Assembly (NCBI RefSeq): GCF_007845645.1
Contig: NZ_VCQV01000031.1
Span: forward strand, 1 to 63,463
Direction of reading: 5' to 3'
Origin: Leekyejoonella antrihumi
GTDB taxonomy: Bacteria; Actinomycetota; Actinomycetes; Actinomycetales; Dermatophilaceae
DNA: 63,463 nucleotides
Below are positions 8,791 to 18,374 of the stretch, piece by piece (positions within the stretch are counted from its first letter, which is position 1; every line of letters starts with the position of its first letter). Under the pieces are notes generated by a model. The model was not told where the DNA came from, did not search any database, and saw only the letters and a program-made list of their open reading frames with translations. Both the position numbers and the translations under genes were made by a program.

Positions 8791-10740
8791 TCAGCCGAGG
8801 GTACCTTCGAAACCGATCGATGTGCTCTCGACCTGATGAAGGTCGAAGACGACAATCTCGTTGTGACCGTGCTTCAACCACGACGCCGGGCAGTACAACC
8901 GGTGCTGTGGACCGATCTCCCAGTAGCGGCCAATGTTGTGGCCGTTCACCCACACGACGCCCTTCGTCCAGCTGGACATGTCGACGTAGGTGTCGGCCGG
9001 CGTGCCCAGCCGCACTGCTGCCCGGAAGAACTGCCCCGGTCGCTGTGCGTCGGTGATCTGGTGTCGCAGCGTCTGCACGAACTTCTCGTCCATCGGCAGC
9101 AGGTAGATGTTCCACCCGGTCAGTGTGCCGGTCAGACTCCCGGCATCCTCGAGCGAGGCCGACTCGAGGATCCCCTTGCGGTCCACAAGCGCCTGACCGT
9201 AGTTCGTGTGGCCCATTCCCTCGACAAAAATGTCGAGCTCTGGCTTGGTCCCGACCTGCTGAGAGGTCTGCAGTGTCAGCGGCGCATTGCCATTGGTCAC
9301 GTTCAGCGCCTGCGAGAGGGAGTCCGGAATTCGCTGCCTGGAGAGCCCACCCATGTACGCGCCGCCCATGAATACGGTGGCGTAGTCGTGCACCCACTGG
9401 ATGTCCAGTGATCCGCCGCTGTAGCCGTCGAGCTGCTTGCGGTACAGGATGTAGCCGCGGCTCTGCCCATACATCTCCATCGGTTGCGGGTCAACACTCT
9501 GGCGCGCGGGCACTGGCCTGGGCAAGTTGTCCCAGATGGAGGCAAACCGCTGCGGCGTCACAGCACTGGGCGCGATCGTGGGTACTGACGCAGGTACCTT
9601 GGGCAACGATGCACCCAGACTCTGTGCGATGAGGTTGCGGTACTCGGTATAGTGAGCCGTCGCTCGCCCCTGCTCGGTGATCGGCGCCGAGTAGTCGTAG
9701 CTGGTGATGTCCGCCTGGTAGCCGCCGGAGTAGTTGTCTGCGTTCGCGCCGGCCCAGTAGCCGAAGCTGGTCCCTCCGTGGATCATGTACAGGTTGAACG
9801 ACATCCGGTTGTCCATGAAGCTCTGCAGCGTGGGGCTGATGTCTGTCGTCTCGCCCGCAAAGGTCGAGTCGCCCCAGTGCGTCAGCCAGCCGGGGTAGAC
9901 CTCGCCGCCGAAGGCCGGTACGTCCGGGAACGCCTTGCGCGCGGCCTCGATCGAGCCTGCGTTTCCGCCACTGAGGCCGATCGCGCCGCCGGGCACGTTC
10001 GTGTGGTTCGCCTCGACCTGGCCGAGCCCGTCCTCGGTGTAGAACGGACCGGTGATGCCTCCGTCGACCCACAGCTGGCGGACCTCTTCGACGTAGGCCT
10101 GGCTGTTGCCGTAGGAGCCGTACTCGTTCTCGACCTGGATCATCAGCACCGGCCCGCCGTTCTCAACCAGCAGGGGCTTCACCAGCGGGACGAGCCGCTT
10201 GTAGTAGCGGGTGACCGCCGCCATGTAGTGCGGATCGTCGGCTGCCCTGACACGCAGCTTGATATCCGGGTAGCGCAGCAGGTAGGGCGGTATACCGCCG
10301 AGATCCCACTCACCGCAGACATACGGCCCGGGCCGTAGCAGTACCCACATGCCCTCCTGCTGGCACAGCTCGATGAACCGCACGAAGTTGCGCCGGTCGG
10401 TGCGGAAGTCGAAGTGCCCCGGCGTCTCCTCGATGTAATTCCACATCACATAGAGGGAGATCGTGTTCATCCCCATGGCCTTGGCCATCTGGATCCGGTG
10501 CTGCCAGTATTCGACCGGGATCCGCGACGGGTGCATCTCACCGCTGCGGATCTGGAACGGCGCGCCGTCCAGCAAGAAAGCGCTCCCATCCTTGGCGAAG
10601 CCGAACGAGTGCTGCCCGCCGTGACCACTGCGAGCCCGGTCGGCTGATCCGGGTTCCGTTGCAAATGCCGTGCCGGGCGTCGCGGCCATGACCGCAGCCG
10701 GCGTCAGTGCGCTGAGGATAAGGAACTGTCGACGATCCAT
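8791..10740 (-). CDS. Exported GH35 beta-galactosidase
   Basis: The 649-aa enzyme hydrolyses terminal beta-galactosyl residues, probably from extracellular glycans. It opens with a Tat-type signal (MDRRQFLILSA, hydrophobic stretch, cleavage near AFA-TEP). The GH35 core starts at about residue 45 with FLLDGAPFQIRSGEMHPSRIP. The active-site signature GGPVLMIQVENEYGSYG (195-211) carries the acid/base Glu near 206. The likely nucleophile is Glu280 in GGEVYPGWLTHWG. The C-terminal part is the beta-rich jelly-roll region of the family (VWVNGHNIGRYW). A strong AAGGAGA ribosome site lies about 7 bases before the ATG. The gene lies 52 bases downstream of the larger GH84 gene on the same strand, so the two probably share a transcript. 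Confidence 0.92.
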   Translation of the reverse strand: MDRRQFLILSALTPAAVMAATPGTAFATEPGSADRARSGHGGQHSFGFAKDGSAFLLDGAPFQIRSGEMHPSRIPVEYWQHRIQMAKAMGMNTISLYVMWNYIEETPGHFDFRTDRRNFVRFIELCQQEGMWVLLRPGPYVCGEWDLGGIPPYLLRYPDIKLRVRAADDPHYMAAVTRYYKRLVPLVKPLLVENGGPVLMIQVENEYGSYGNSQAYVEEVRQLWVDGGITGPFYTEDGLGQVEANHTNVPGGAIGLSGGNAGSIEAARKAFPDVPAFGGEVYPGWLTHWGDSTFAGETTDISPTLQSFMDNRMSFNLYMIHGGTSFGYWAGANADNYSGGYQADITSYDYSAPITEQGRATAHYTEYRNLIAQSLGASLPKVPASVPTIAPSAVTPQRFASIWDNLPRPVPARQSVDPQPMEMYGQSRGYILYRKQLDGYSGGSLDIQWVHDYATVFMGGAYMGGLSRQRIPDSLSQALNVTNGNAPLTLQTSQQVGTKPELDIFVEGMGHTNYGQALVDRKGILESASLEDAGSLTGTLTGWNIYLLPMDEKFVQTLRHQITDAQRPGQFFRAAVRLGTPADTYVDMSSWTKGVVWVNGHNIGRYWEIGPQHRLYCPASWLKHGHNEIVVFDLHQVESTSIGFEGTLG

Positions 10741-10792
10741 GTGCTGTCTCCTTCTGCAGATTGGCAGATCACGACTGTGAGCCGCGTTCGAG

Positions 10793-13700
10793 TCACGAGA
10801 GCGGGTAGGCCTGCAGCTCGTAGATCGAGTACCCGTACGCCGTGGCCCGGCTGAGGCCCTGCATGCGCAAGTAGCTCACGCCGGAGGCGTTGATCCAATC
10901 CGTCTCCGTGCCGCCCGTGCCGTTCGTCACCGAGTCGACCGTGGTCCACGTTTTCCCATCGGTCGAGGTTTGCAGCCGGTAACCGGTGGCGTAGGCCGCC
11001 TCCCAGTGGATGACGACCTCGCCAAGATCCTGCGGGCTGGCGAACTTCACCTGGAGCCACTCGTTGTCGTCGTGGTTGGAGGACCAACGCGTGGTCAGAT
11101 CACCGTCGTTCGCGTGATCGGCAGTGAACTGCGCCAACCCGTCCTCGGTGCTGGATGCGCTGGCAACCGCCCCATTGGCCGAGAGCGCCACGTTCGTCGA
11201 GCTCACCGCCGGATGCACCGTCACCGTCACCGTGGTGGACACCTCCGCACCGTGGCGAGGCTCGAAGGTAATGGTCACCGGGTAGGTGCCTGCGCGCGAA
11301 GCGCTCCCGGTGAGCGCAATCGACTGCTGCGAACCGCGATCCACCTCGATCCGTTCCGTCGAGGGGTGCACGCTCAACCCGTTCGGGGCGGTGACACTCA
11401 GCGTCCCTGGCACGTTGCGGGGTTGCGTGGCGAGCAGTTGCACCGATAGGTCGACCTGCTGGCCCACCGACGTCTCCACAGAGGGCGGAGTCGCCACCAC
11501 GCTCGCGGTGGGCACATCCGCATACCAGGGCACGACCTCGGCAATCTTGGGCACGGACGAGCCGGCGGTCCACTCCAGCCGGATCGCACTGGCGGTGACC
11601 CCCGAAGCGTCCAGCTCGGTGTAACCGCTCGTCGACAGCGAGCCGATCGTGGCCCAGGACCCACCGGACTGGACTTGCACCTGCGCGGATCCGGTACCGA
11701 CGACCTCCACTCGTGACAGCGGTCGAGCCTTGGGCAAGGTGACGAGCAATGCGTCACCGGACGCGGGGGAGCTCGCAGCCGTGTAGGAGGTGTCGACATC
11801 GCCGTCGACCGCCGCGGCGAGGCTCGACCCGCTTGCCGCCGCGGGTGTTCCACTGACGGCGAGCTTCTGTTCGGCGGGTGCGCTGACGGTGAACTCGTGG
11901 ATCTTCACCCAGTTCGCGTCGGAAGCCGTCGCCACCAACCGCACATACCGCGCCGTCGTGCCCGCGGGCAGTGTCGCGGTGATGTCCGCCGTGTCGGTGT
12001 AGGACTGGACCGTCGTCCAAGTGGTTCCGTCGCTCGAGTACTCCAGCGTCGCATTGTGGATGTAGTCGTCCGGGCTCGCAGCGTCTCCACCGGAGATCGT
12101 CACGGTGCTGATCGGCTGCGTCGCACCCAGGTCGACGCCTACGTAGTCACCGGCCGCTGGCGTGCGGCTGCTCCAGAAGAAGGTGGATGCGTTGCCGTCG
12201 ACCATGTTCGCCGGTACGTCGGACTGGTAGGTCGGCATGGAGGTGGTGGCCGACACGTGGTTGCCCGTCAGCCCGAGCCACCGACTGTTTTCGGCCAGCG
12301 CGCTGGAGACGAAGGTATCGATGACGCCGTCGCCCATTTCGACCTTGGCGGACTTGGCCTGGGTCACCTGCGCCTGCGCCTGCGCACGGGCACGGATCGC
12401 GGCCGCACCGTTGCCGTCACGCTCCGCGACAAGCATCTGCAGGGCGTCTCGAGCGGCGCTGCCCCAGTGGCCGGCGGCATCCAGCCAGGGCTGCGCCTCC
12501 GACACGAACTCGGGGTCGTTCATGTCCGCCGTGAGAGTGGTGGGGATGTTCTGGATCACTGTGAGATAGCTGTCCAAGGTGCGCGCCGCAGAGCCTGTTC
12601 CCGACTCCCACTCGGACCAGAACTGCTTCAGCTTGCCGGCCAGGACCGGTGCCTGCACCGGGTCGATGTCGGAGTAGTGCTCGAGGTCGGCGAACGCGGC
12701 GAGTGCCGTCCGGGCCGAGCCGCTGGGGCCGGCGAGCTGCGTCAGGCTGGCTTGAAAAGACTTCTGCGGGTTGTAGTCGGCGCCGTTCCAGGCATAGTCG
12801 GCCACCGTGAACAGGGCGATCTTGGAGGCCTCCGGCTCGATCATCGGGTTGGCTGTGATGCCGTAGAGCTGGGTGCCCAGGTCGCTGGAGCGCCCGACAT
12901 ACGGGCCGAGCAGCAGCCGGTTCGTGACGTAGTCATTGACCGGGTAGTTGTCCCACAGCAGGATGTCGTGCCCGTACACACTCTTGGCCGCTGCGGCCTG
13001 CGCGGTGCTGATCGTCGGCGCGATCACCCCGACACCGGTCCAGCCGACGATGACCTTTGCGCTCAGGTCCGCCTTGATGGCCGCCTTGTACGGAGTCGCG
13101 GAGACGTCGGAGTACTCGGTCGGGACCATCTGCAGCGGTTGGGCGCCCGGGTGGGTGTCGATGAAGTCCTTCTGCACCTCGTTGAGCACGTAGGACTGCG
13201 CCGCTCCGGCCGCGCCGCCGCCGGCGCCGAACTTGGTCTGGTCTGCTGCGCAGTTCCAGTCGGTATAGCTGATGTCGTCGAAGGGGATCGAGAACGAGCG
13301 CACCCCGATGTTCCACAGCGACTGGAGCTTGGCGACAAGTGCCTGCTCATCACTCGCGGAGCTGTAGCAGATCGACAGTCCGGGCGAGAGCGCGTAGGTG
13401 AACTGGACGTGGTTGGCGCCGGCGGTGTCGACCAGCGCCTTGATCGCCGCCAGCTGAGCCGCGGGATATGGGTCACGCCACTGGGCGCGCAGGTAGGGGT
13501 CGTCCTTCGGCGAGTAGATGTAGGTGTTCATCTTGTTCTGGCCGTAGAACTGCAGCTGCGCGGCTCGCTGCGCGTCGCTCCAGGGCGCGCCGTAGAAGCC
13601 TTCGATCGTGCCGCGCACCGGCATGGTCGGCCAGTCTCGGACCAGGACCCCGGGCACTTCGCTGGAGCGTCCATGACGCTCGATCAGCTGTCGCAGCGTC

Positions 13701-14245
13701 TGCACCGCGTAGAACGTGCCCGTTCCGTCGTGCCCGTCGAGCACGATGCTCGGGTGATCGGCAACAGCACCCGTGGCGAGCACATAGCCCTCCGCGGGCA
13801 GGTTGGTCGCATCACCAGCCTTGAGGTCACGCAACGCCGTCGTGCTGGCCGACACCACCTCCGGTCCACCGACGTAGATCGCGGTCTCGTGCGCCCTCAG
13901 GTCGTGAGTGCTGCCGACCTGATCGACGTGACGAACACCATCCTGACTCAGCATCGTCTTGAGCGCCGCGACCGAGTCCGCGTCGCTACCAGTACCGGTC
14001 ACGAGTGCCACCGTGTCGCCGAGCACAACCGCACGGCCGTGAGCCGTCATGGAGTGCGGCACCGGATAGACCGACGGCAAGGAGCTGTGACGGGGCCCGC
14101 CATGTCCCGCACCGGCGGCAGGTGGCGAGCTCGAGTTCGCCGAGAGTGGGCTGGCAATCGCCGGCGAAGTGGCTGCCACCGTGCCGACGCCGGTGCCGAC
14201 CGCAACCACTGCTGCGGCAAATGTCGTGATGAGCGTACGACGCAT
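10793..14245 (-). CDS. Exported GH84 beta-N-acetylglucosaminidase with CBM32 modules
   Basis: This 1150-aa secreted enzyme removes beta-linked GlcNAc from glycans such as mucin O-glycans or hyaluronan fragments by substrate-assisted catalysis. In order: signal peptide (1-32), GH20b-like N-terminal domain (about 55-200), GH84 barrel (about 205-500) with catalytic pair Asp323-Asp324 in PFDDIS, helical linker, an F5/8-type (CBM32) domain near 670-790 ending in VRLVAT, a second beta domain, an NPCBM-associated domain (about 925-1015) and a C-terminal CBM32 (about 1020-1150). Its first 800 residues are closely similar to the GH84 protein at 19802, which is on the other strand and lacks the last two modules. 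A DasR-like palindrome lies just upstream. No LPxTG anchor is seen, so the protein is probably released. Confidence 0.92.
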   Translation of the reverse strand: MRRTLITTFAAAVVAVGTGVGTVAATSPAIASPLSANSSSPPAAGAGHGGPRHSSLPSVYPVPHSMTAHGRAVVLGDTVALVTGTGSDADSVAALKTMLSQDGVRHVDQVGSTHDLRAHETAIYVGGPEVVSASTTALRDLKAGDATNLPAEGYVLATGAVADHPSIVLDGHDGTGTFYAVQTLRQLIERHGRSSEVPGVLVRDWPTMPVRGTIEGFYGAPWSDAQRAAQLQFYGQNKMNTYIYSPKDDPYLRAQWRDPYPAAQLAAIKALVDTAGANHVQFTYALSPGLSICYSSASDEQALVAKLQSLWNIGVRSFSIPFDDISYTDWNCAADQTKFGAGGGAAGAAQSYVLNEVQKDFIDTHPGAQPLQMVPTEYSDVSATPYKAAIKADLSAKVIVGWTGVGVIAPTISTAQAAAAKSVYGHDILLWDNYPVNDYVTNRLLLGPYVGRSSDLGTQLYGITANPMIEPEASKIALFTVADYAWNGADYNPQKSFQASLTQLAGPSGSARTALAAFADLEHYSDIDPVQAPVLAGKLKQFWSEWESGTGSAARTLDSYLTVIQNIPTTLTADMNDPEFVSEAQPWLDAAGHWGSAARDALQMLVAERDGNGAAAIRARAQAQAQVTQAKSAKVEMGDGVIDTFVSSALAENSRWLGLTGNHVSATTSMPTYQSDVPANMVDGNASTFFWSSRTPAAGDYVGVDLGATQPISTVTISGGDAASPDDYIHNATLEYSSDGTTWTTVQSYTDTADITATLPAGTTARYVRLVATASDANWVKIHEFTVSAPAEQKLAVSGTPAAASGSSLAAAVDGDVDTSYTAASSPASGDALLVTLPKARPLSRVEVVGTGSAQVQVQSGGSWATIGSLSTSGYTELDASGVTASAIRLEWTAGSSVPKIAEVVPWYADVPTASVVATPPSVETSVGQQVDLSVQLLATQPRNVPGTLSVTAPNGLSVHPSTERIEVDRGSQQSIALTGSASRAGTYPVTITFEPRHGAEVSTTVTVTVHPAVSSTNVALSANGAVASASSTEDGLAQFTADHANDGDLTTRWSSNHDDNEWLQVKFASPQDLGEVVIHWEAAYATGYRLQTSTDGKTWTTVDSVTNGTGGTETDWINASGVSYLRMQGLSRATAYGYSIYELQAYPLS

Positions 14246-14267
14246 GCGAGCTCCACCTGTCTCGAAA

Positions 14268-14287
14268 TTGGACTAGACCAACTGGTC
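14268..14287. promoter_or_regulatory. Candidate GlcNAc-repressor operator
   Basis: TTGGACTAGACCAA (14268-14281) is one base from a perfect palindrome of the form TTGGTCTAGACCAA, the core of actinobacterial DasR/NagR sites. It overlaps a second dyad, GACCA-AC-TGGTC (14276-14287). It lies 23 bases before the GH84 start, where a repressor would block transcription or early elongation. No DasR gene is in the window; the ROK protein at 18375 is another candidate ligand. Confidence 0.5.
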
Positions 14288-14542
14288 CACGCATGAGTGT
14301 GGACCGAAACTATCGACGCGTCAAGGGATTGATACCGACAACCTTGAAATGATTTGAACATCAGTTGTTTCGACTACCTGCAGCGGCTGGTTCGATGGAT
14401 ATGACACAGCCCCAGGCATCTTCACTGCATGTCGGGTTCAACTGGCAGGTAAGGACCTCGAGACCGGACTGCGCAGGAAAGGACTCGCGACGAGCGTCCA
14501 TCGGCGGCCGACAAGTAGTGACCCGGCTTCTGACGCGCAGTG

Positions 14543-14575
14543 GGGTACGCGGTGAGCCGGGCTCACCGCGTACCC
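14543..14575 (-). terminator. Strong GC-rich hairpin after the alpha-galactosidase gene
   Basis: Arms GGGTACGCGGTGAGCC and GGCTCACCGCGTACCC match perfectly around one base. It lies about 65 bases past the GH27 stop and before the GH84 promoter region. The T tract is weak, as often in high-GC bacteria. It likely insulates the two glycosidase transcripts. Confidence 0.6.
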
Positions 14576-14640
14576 TCCACTGACCTGTTCAAGATCGCCA
14601 ATCGCACCCTGTCAGGTGCCGCAGCGATCCGTCGTCTTGG

Positions 14641-16815
14641 CTACTTCTGCACCTCCATCGCGAAGATGTGCACCGCTGCATTCGTCGGCAGCGTCACACT
14701 GGCGACCTGCTTGCCCGCATCGAGCGGGATGGAGTTGTAGAACACCCGGTAGTCGTAGGCCGAGTCCGCGTAGCCGGCCTGGGTGTTGCGTCCCTTAACG
14801 GATATCGCTACCTGCGAACCGAATTCGCTCGGGTCGGAGAAGCTCCAGTTGGGGAATCCAAGCTGGCCGGTGCTGGTCGACCCATCGGTATAGGTGACGG
14901 TGACGGTGTCCTGCACGTCACCGGCCTCGGAACCGAGAAATCCCAGCTTGCTGCCCTGGCCGGACGTCGTGATGGTGGCACCACTGCCCTGCACATTGTC
15001 CGCCGTGCCGGGTGCGGCATCCGGCCAGGTGAACGTTGTGCCGCCGGCACTCACGGTCGACCCGGGCGTGACACCGGCGGCCTCGAGCTGCGCCTCTGAG
15101 AAGCTGTTGCCGCCACCGTCGAAGTTGCCCTTGGTCGCGTTGGCGAGGGTCGTCACGCCGACGTTGTTGTAGGCGGCGGCCAGGTTCGGATAGGGAAGGT
15201 TGGAATAGATGTCGTCCTGGGCGGCATACGACGCCTTGGCGGCACGCGCGCGCTCTTGCATCGTCGCCGTCAGTGCGTAGGTGCGCGGGCCGGGTGCGGG
15301 ATTGACGCCGGAGACCTGGAAGGTCCGTGTCGTCGACTGTCCAGGCTTCAGGTTGTGCACCGCGACACGGTTTGGAGCGACGGTCCAACCGCTCGGTGCG
15401 CTCAACTGCACGGAGCCGGCGTTGACCTTGATCGGCCCGTTGTTCGTCACGGTCACGGAGACCGGGGTGTTCTTACCGGCAACGAGGGCGCCGTTGCGAA
15501 ACCTCACCGACAGCGCAGGAGCCAGGGAGGACGACGCTCCGGCGTGGACGCGGTACATCACAGTGCCGTGCGCAGGCACGTTCGCCGCGATCGTGTCAGT
15601 GCTCGCCGTCGACTGCCCGGTGACCAGGTCGGTCAGTCGGTAGTCCGAAGCCTGGGCCGCTCCGGCGGCACTCGCGGTCGTGCTGATCGTCTGTGACGCG
15701 TTGCTCTTGTTGAACAGCACCACCGACACATCACCGTTCGCGAGTGGCTTGGTGAGCACGTCATATCCATCACCCTGCTGGATGATGTGCCCCTGCGCGC
15801 CCAGGGCGTCCTGGTCGACGGCGACGACGCGCGCGTTGCCCAGGATCGACAGCGCGGCAGCACTGAGCTGAGTCAGGTCGGTGCTGCTGATGAGTGGTGC
15901 CGCCATCTCGGCCCAGAGCGACACCTGGCTCTGCATCTCGGTGTCGCTGAGCCCGGAGTCACCGGCCAGCAGGAAGTCTGGGTCGTTGAAGTGTCCCGGC
16001 CCGGCATACTGACCCAGGCCGACGTTGTAGCTGTAGTTGTAGGCGATGGCACTCCATTTCGCGGCGCCGCTCTCCTGCCCTAGGGCAGTGTCCGCGCCTT
16101 CCCGCCACAGGTTCGCCACCTTGCTTGAGGCTGCGATGACCGTCTGCCAGTCCGGGCCGCCCTGGAAGTAGGCCGGCGCGGAGTCGGAGAAGACGATCTC
16201 CCGGCCGGTGTCGACGAGCGCCTTGCTGAACTGGTCGTAGGCCTTGACGTAAGTCTGCGCAGCCGTCTGGCCCGCCACGTTCGGGACGTTGCAGCCATCT
16301 AGCTTGACGTAGTCGACACCCCAGGAGGCGAAGGTGTCTGCGTCCTGCGTGTAGTGGCCCCAGCTGCCGGGGTAACCGCCACAGGTGTTGGTGCCGGCAT
16401 CCTCATAGATGCCGAACTTCAGCCCCATAGCGTGAATCTTGTTCGCCACGTATGCCATTCCATCCGGGAAGAGCTTGGGGTTCGCCTGCAGGCTGCCGTC
16501 CACGGCACGTGTGCCGGCCATCCAGCAGTCGTCGATGGTGACGGTGTTGTAGCCCTTCTTCGCCAGACCGGTGGTCACCAATGCCTTGGCCTGCTTGAGG
16601 ATCAGCGCCTCGCTGATATTGCATTGGTAGTAGGACCAGTCATTCCACCCCATGGGGGGCGTGGGCGCTAACCCGTTGTAGGCGGGCGACTGCCGGACGG
16701 ATGCGGGCAAGCGGTGGGGCTGATCTGCAGCGGCGTGCGCCGCTGGAGCGGCGCTGATGCCGGCAAGCGCAAGGCATACGGCAGCAGCCAGAGTGATGGG
16801 TCGACGTGTGGGCAT
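14641..16815 (-). CDS. Exported GH27 alpha-galactosidase
   Basis: The 724-aa enzyme cleaves terminal alpha-galactose (or possibly alpha-GalNAc). It has a Sec signal (1-29, cleavage near AHA-AA). The GH27 barrel starts at TPPMGWNDWSYY (52-63), with TIDDCW (93-98), the nucleophile Asp173 in YVKLDGC and the probable acid/base Asp242 in LWREGAD, followed by GHFNDPDFLLAG. A beta-sandwich domain follows the barrel, then an NPCBM-associated (NEW3) domain near 430-510 and a C-terminal beta domain (about 525-724) seen in other actinobacterial glycosidases. Start: the ATG at 16815 has AGGGAG five bases upstream, better than the GTG two codons earlier. A direct repeat upstream (16904-16921) probably binds the DeoR regulator encoded next to it. 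Confidence 0.92.
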   Translation of the reverse strand: MPTRRPITLAAAVCLALAGISAAPAAHAAADQPHRLPASVRQSPAYNGLAPTPPMGWNDWSYYQCNISEALILKQAKALVTTGLAKKGYNTVTIDDCWMAGTRAVDGSLQANPKLFPDGMAYVANKIHAMGLKFGIYEDAGTNTCGGYPGSWGHYTQDADTFASWGVDYVKLDGCNVPNVAGQTAAQTYVKAYDQFSKALVDTGREIVFSDSAPAYFQGGPDWQTVIAASSKVANLWREGADTALGQESGAAKWSAIAYNYSYNVGLGQYAGPGHFNDPDFLLAGDSGLSDTEMQSQVSLWAEMAAPLISSTDLTQLSAAALSILGNARVVAVDQDALGAQGHIIQQGDGYDVLTKPLANGDVSVVLFNKSNASQTISTTASAAGAAQASDYRLTDLVTGQSTASTDTIAANVPAHGTVMYRVHAGASSSLAPALSVRFRNGALVAGKNTPVSVTVTNNGPIKVNAGSVQLSAPSGWTVAPNRVAVHNLKPGQSTTRTFQVSGVNPAPGPRTYALTATMQERARAAKASYAAQDDIYSNLPYPNLAAAYNNVGVTTLANATKGNFDGGGNSFSEAQLEAAGVTPGSTVSAGGTTFTWPDAAPGTADNVQGSGATITTSGQGSKLGFLGSEAGDVQDTVTVTYTDGSTSTGQLGFPNWSFSDPSEFGSQVAISVKGRNTQAGYADSAYDYRVFYNSIPLDAGKQVASVTLPTNAAVHIFAMEVQK

Positions 16816-16903
16816 GTGCACTCCCTGTGAGTGAAAGGACTGGGCCGAGACTCACGTTATTGCGCCCGTCGAGTGCATACATATGAGCGAAGCAATCAAT
16901 TTA

Positions 16904-16921
16904 TGATCACTTTTGATCACT
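16904..16921. promoter_or_regulatory. Direct repeat TGATCACT, likely DeoR operator
   Basis: TGATCACT occurs at 16904-16911 and again at 16914-16921, exactly one helical turn apart, each copy containing the palindrome TGATCA. It sits between the end of the deoR-type gene and the GH27 start. Tandem half-sites at ten-base spacing are typical targets of DeoR-family repressors. Confidence 0.5.
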
Positions 16922-16960
16922 CATCGACGGCCATCGACCTCGCGGTGCAGCGGAGGTCGA

Positions 16961-17749
16961 TCACGCCAGCCGGACGTCGACCCCGAGCGCCTCGAACTGC
17001 TCCACGACCGCGGGATCCGCGTCGGCATCTGTCACCAGTTCATCAATGGATCCGGCCGCGCAGATCGTGCAGAACGCGCGCTGCCCCAGCTTGGAGCTGT
17101 CGGCCACGACCACCACTCGCCGCGCCCGCTCCACCATGACCCCGTTGATCAGCGCCTCCCCCTCATGCGTTGCCGCCGCCCCGTGCGTTGCACTCACGGC
17201 ATCGACTCCGAGCAGCATGACGTCGAGCGTGACCCCTTCGAGCACCGCCTGCGCGAAGGGCCCGATCAGCTCGAAGGACTGCGGGCGGAGCACACCTCCG
17301 ATCACCACCACTTTGAGGTTCGGCCGCACCGCGAGCTCGTTGGCAATGTTCAGTGCATTGGTCACGACAGTCAATGAGGTTAGGGGCGCCACCTCGTGTC
17401 CTCCTTCGGTGCGCGTGGCAAGACTGCGCGCTACCTCCGTCATGGTCGTGCCGCCGTTCAGGGCGACGACGCTGTCTGGCGTGACCAGGTCGGCCACTCC
17501 TTCGGCAATCCGACGTTTCTGCTCGGTGCGCCGGTCTCTCTTGTAGCGCAGAGGCAGGTCGTAGGTCACTGCATGGGCAACCGCGCCGCCGCGAGTTCGC
17601 GAGATGAACTGCTGGGAGGCCAGATCGTTCAGATCCCGCCGCACGGTCGCGGCGGAAATCTGAAACTCCTGCACGATGTCGTCAACGGAAACCGAACCCT
17701 GAGTTGCCACCAGTTCCAATAAAGCACTGAGTCGTTCATGCCTCAACAT
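16961..17749 (-). CDS. DeoR/GlpR-family transcriptional regulator
   Basis: The 262-aa repressor has the family layout: an N-terminal helix-turn-helix (VSVDDIVQEFQISAATVRRDLNDL, here residues 19-42, with the SAATVRRDL recognition helix) and a sugar-phosphate-sensing DeoR C-terminal domain containing NGGTT (98-102), VVTNALNIANEL and GVDAVS. It lies upstream of the GH27 gene on the same strand, about 146 bases away, so it probably controls that gene and itself in response to a phosphorylated sugar such as tagatose- or galactose-type phosphates (inference). Confidence 0.88.
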   Translation of the reverse strand: MLRHERLSALLELVATQGSVSVDDIVQEFQISAATVRRDLNDLASQQFISRTRGGAVAHAVTYDLPLRYKRDRRTEQKRRIAEGVADLVTPDSVVALNGGTTMTEVARSLATRTEGGHEVAPLTSLTVVTNALNIANELAVRPNLKVVVIGGVLRPQSFELIGPFAQAVLEGVTLDVMLLGVDAVSATHGAAATHEGEALINGVMVERARRVVVVADSSKLGQRAFCTICAAGSIDELVTDADADPAVVEQFEALGVDVRLA

Positions 17750-18374
17750 GGCAAGCCTCTCGCCCTCTCTTCCACCAAACGCAGAATTTTCCGGACCGCC
17801 CCCGGATGCTTGGACCCAAGATCTCTATGGCAAGGACGTACCCGGACCACCGCTAGGCGGCACGGGTAAGGCGCGACGAACTCCGGCCGGCCACAAGCCG
17901 ATCGCGGGGCTTCACGGGTGTCCCCTAGGAACGACTTCAGTCAACACCGCACGGCCGGGTTGACTGACTCACCGGTAGATTTTCGCAATTTGTCACCGGG
18001 CCCTTCCAGGTCGGACTTTGTCAAGGTGCTTGAGGCTGGTGACCGCAGCACCACGGGCGAGCCGGCCACATACCGAGCACCGCATCGTCACCCTCGCGAA
18101 GGAGTGGGACACGGCGGTGTCGAATCGAGGCCGAGAAGTTCTCCAGCATCGCGCCGACGCCGTGGCCTCCGGTCCTCGCCATCGACACGCGTGACCTGAG
18201 GCCGGAGGAGCTCGACCCTACACCGTTCGTTGGGCAGCTTACCGATGGTTGCCCCATCGAATCAGCTTGTCAATGAGTCCGATCGGTGATCTGTGCAATG
18301 TCGAGGCGGCCCTCTGCCTGCATGGGTCAGCAGGTGATCAGCCGTGTCAGTGACGGCCGCCGTCCGATGACCTG
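17750..18374. other. Intergenic region with possible decayed coding sequence
   Basis: About 625 bases lie upstream of the DeoR gene and before the ROK gene's 3' end. Two short readable stretches lie between about 18060 and 18275 in different frames (one contains [21 protein letters not shown], read before a TGA), suggesting an eroded gene, but no family can be named. Confidence 0.35.

Noticed and set aside
11897-14296. 799-aa plus-strand open frame
   Set aside because: It is antisense to the GH84 gene, is Arg/Asp-rich without domains, and is explained by high-GC codon bias.
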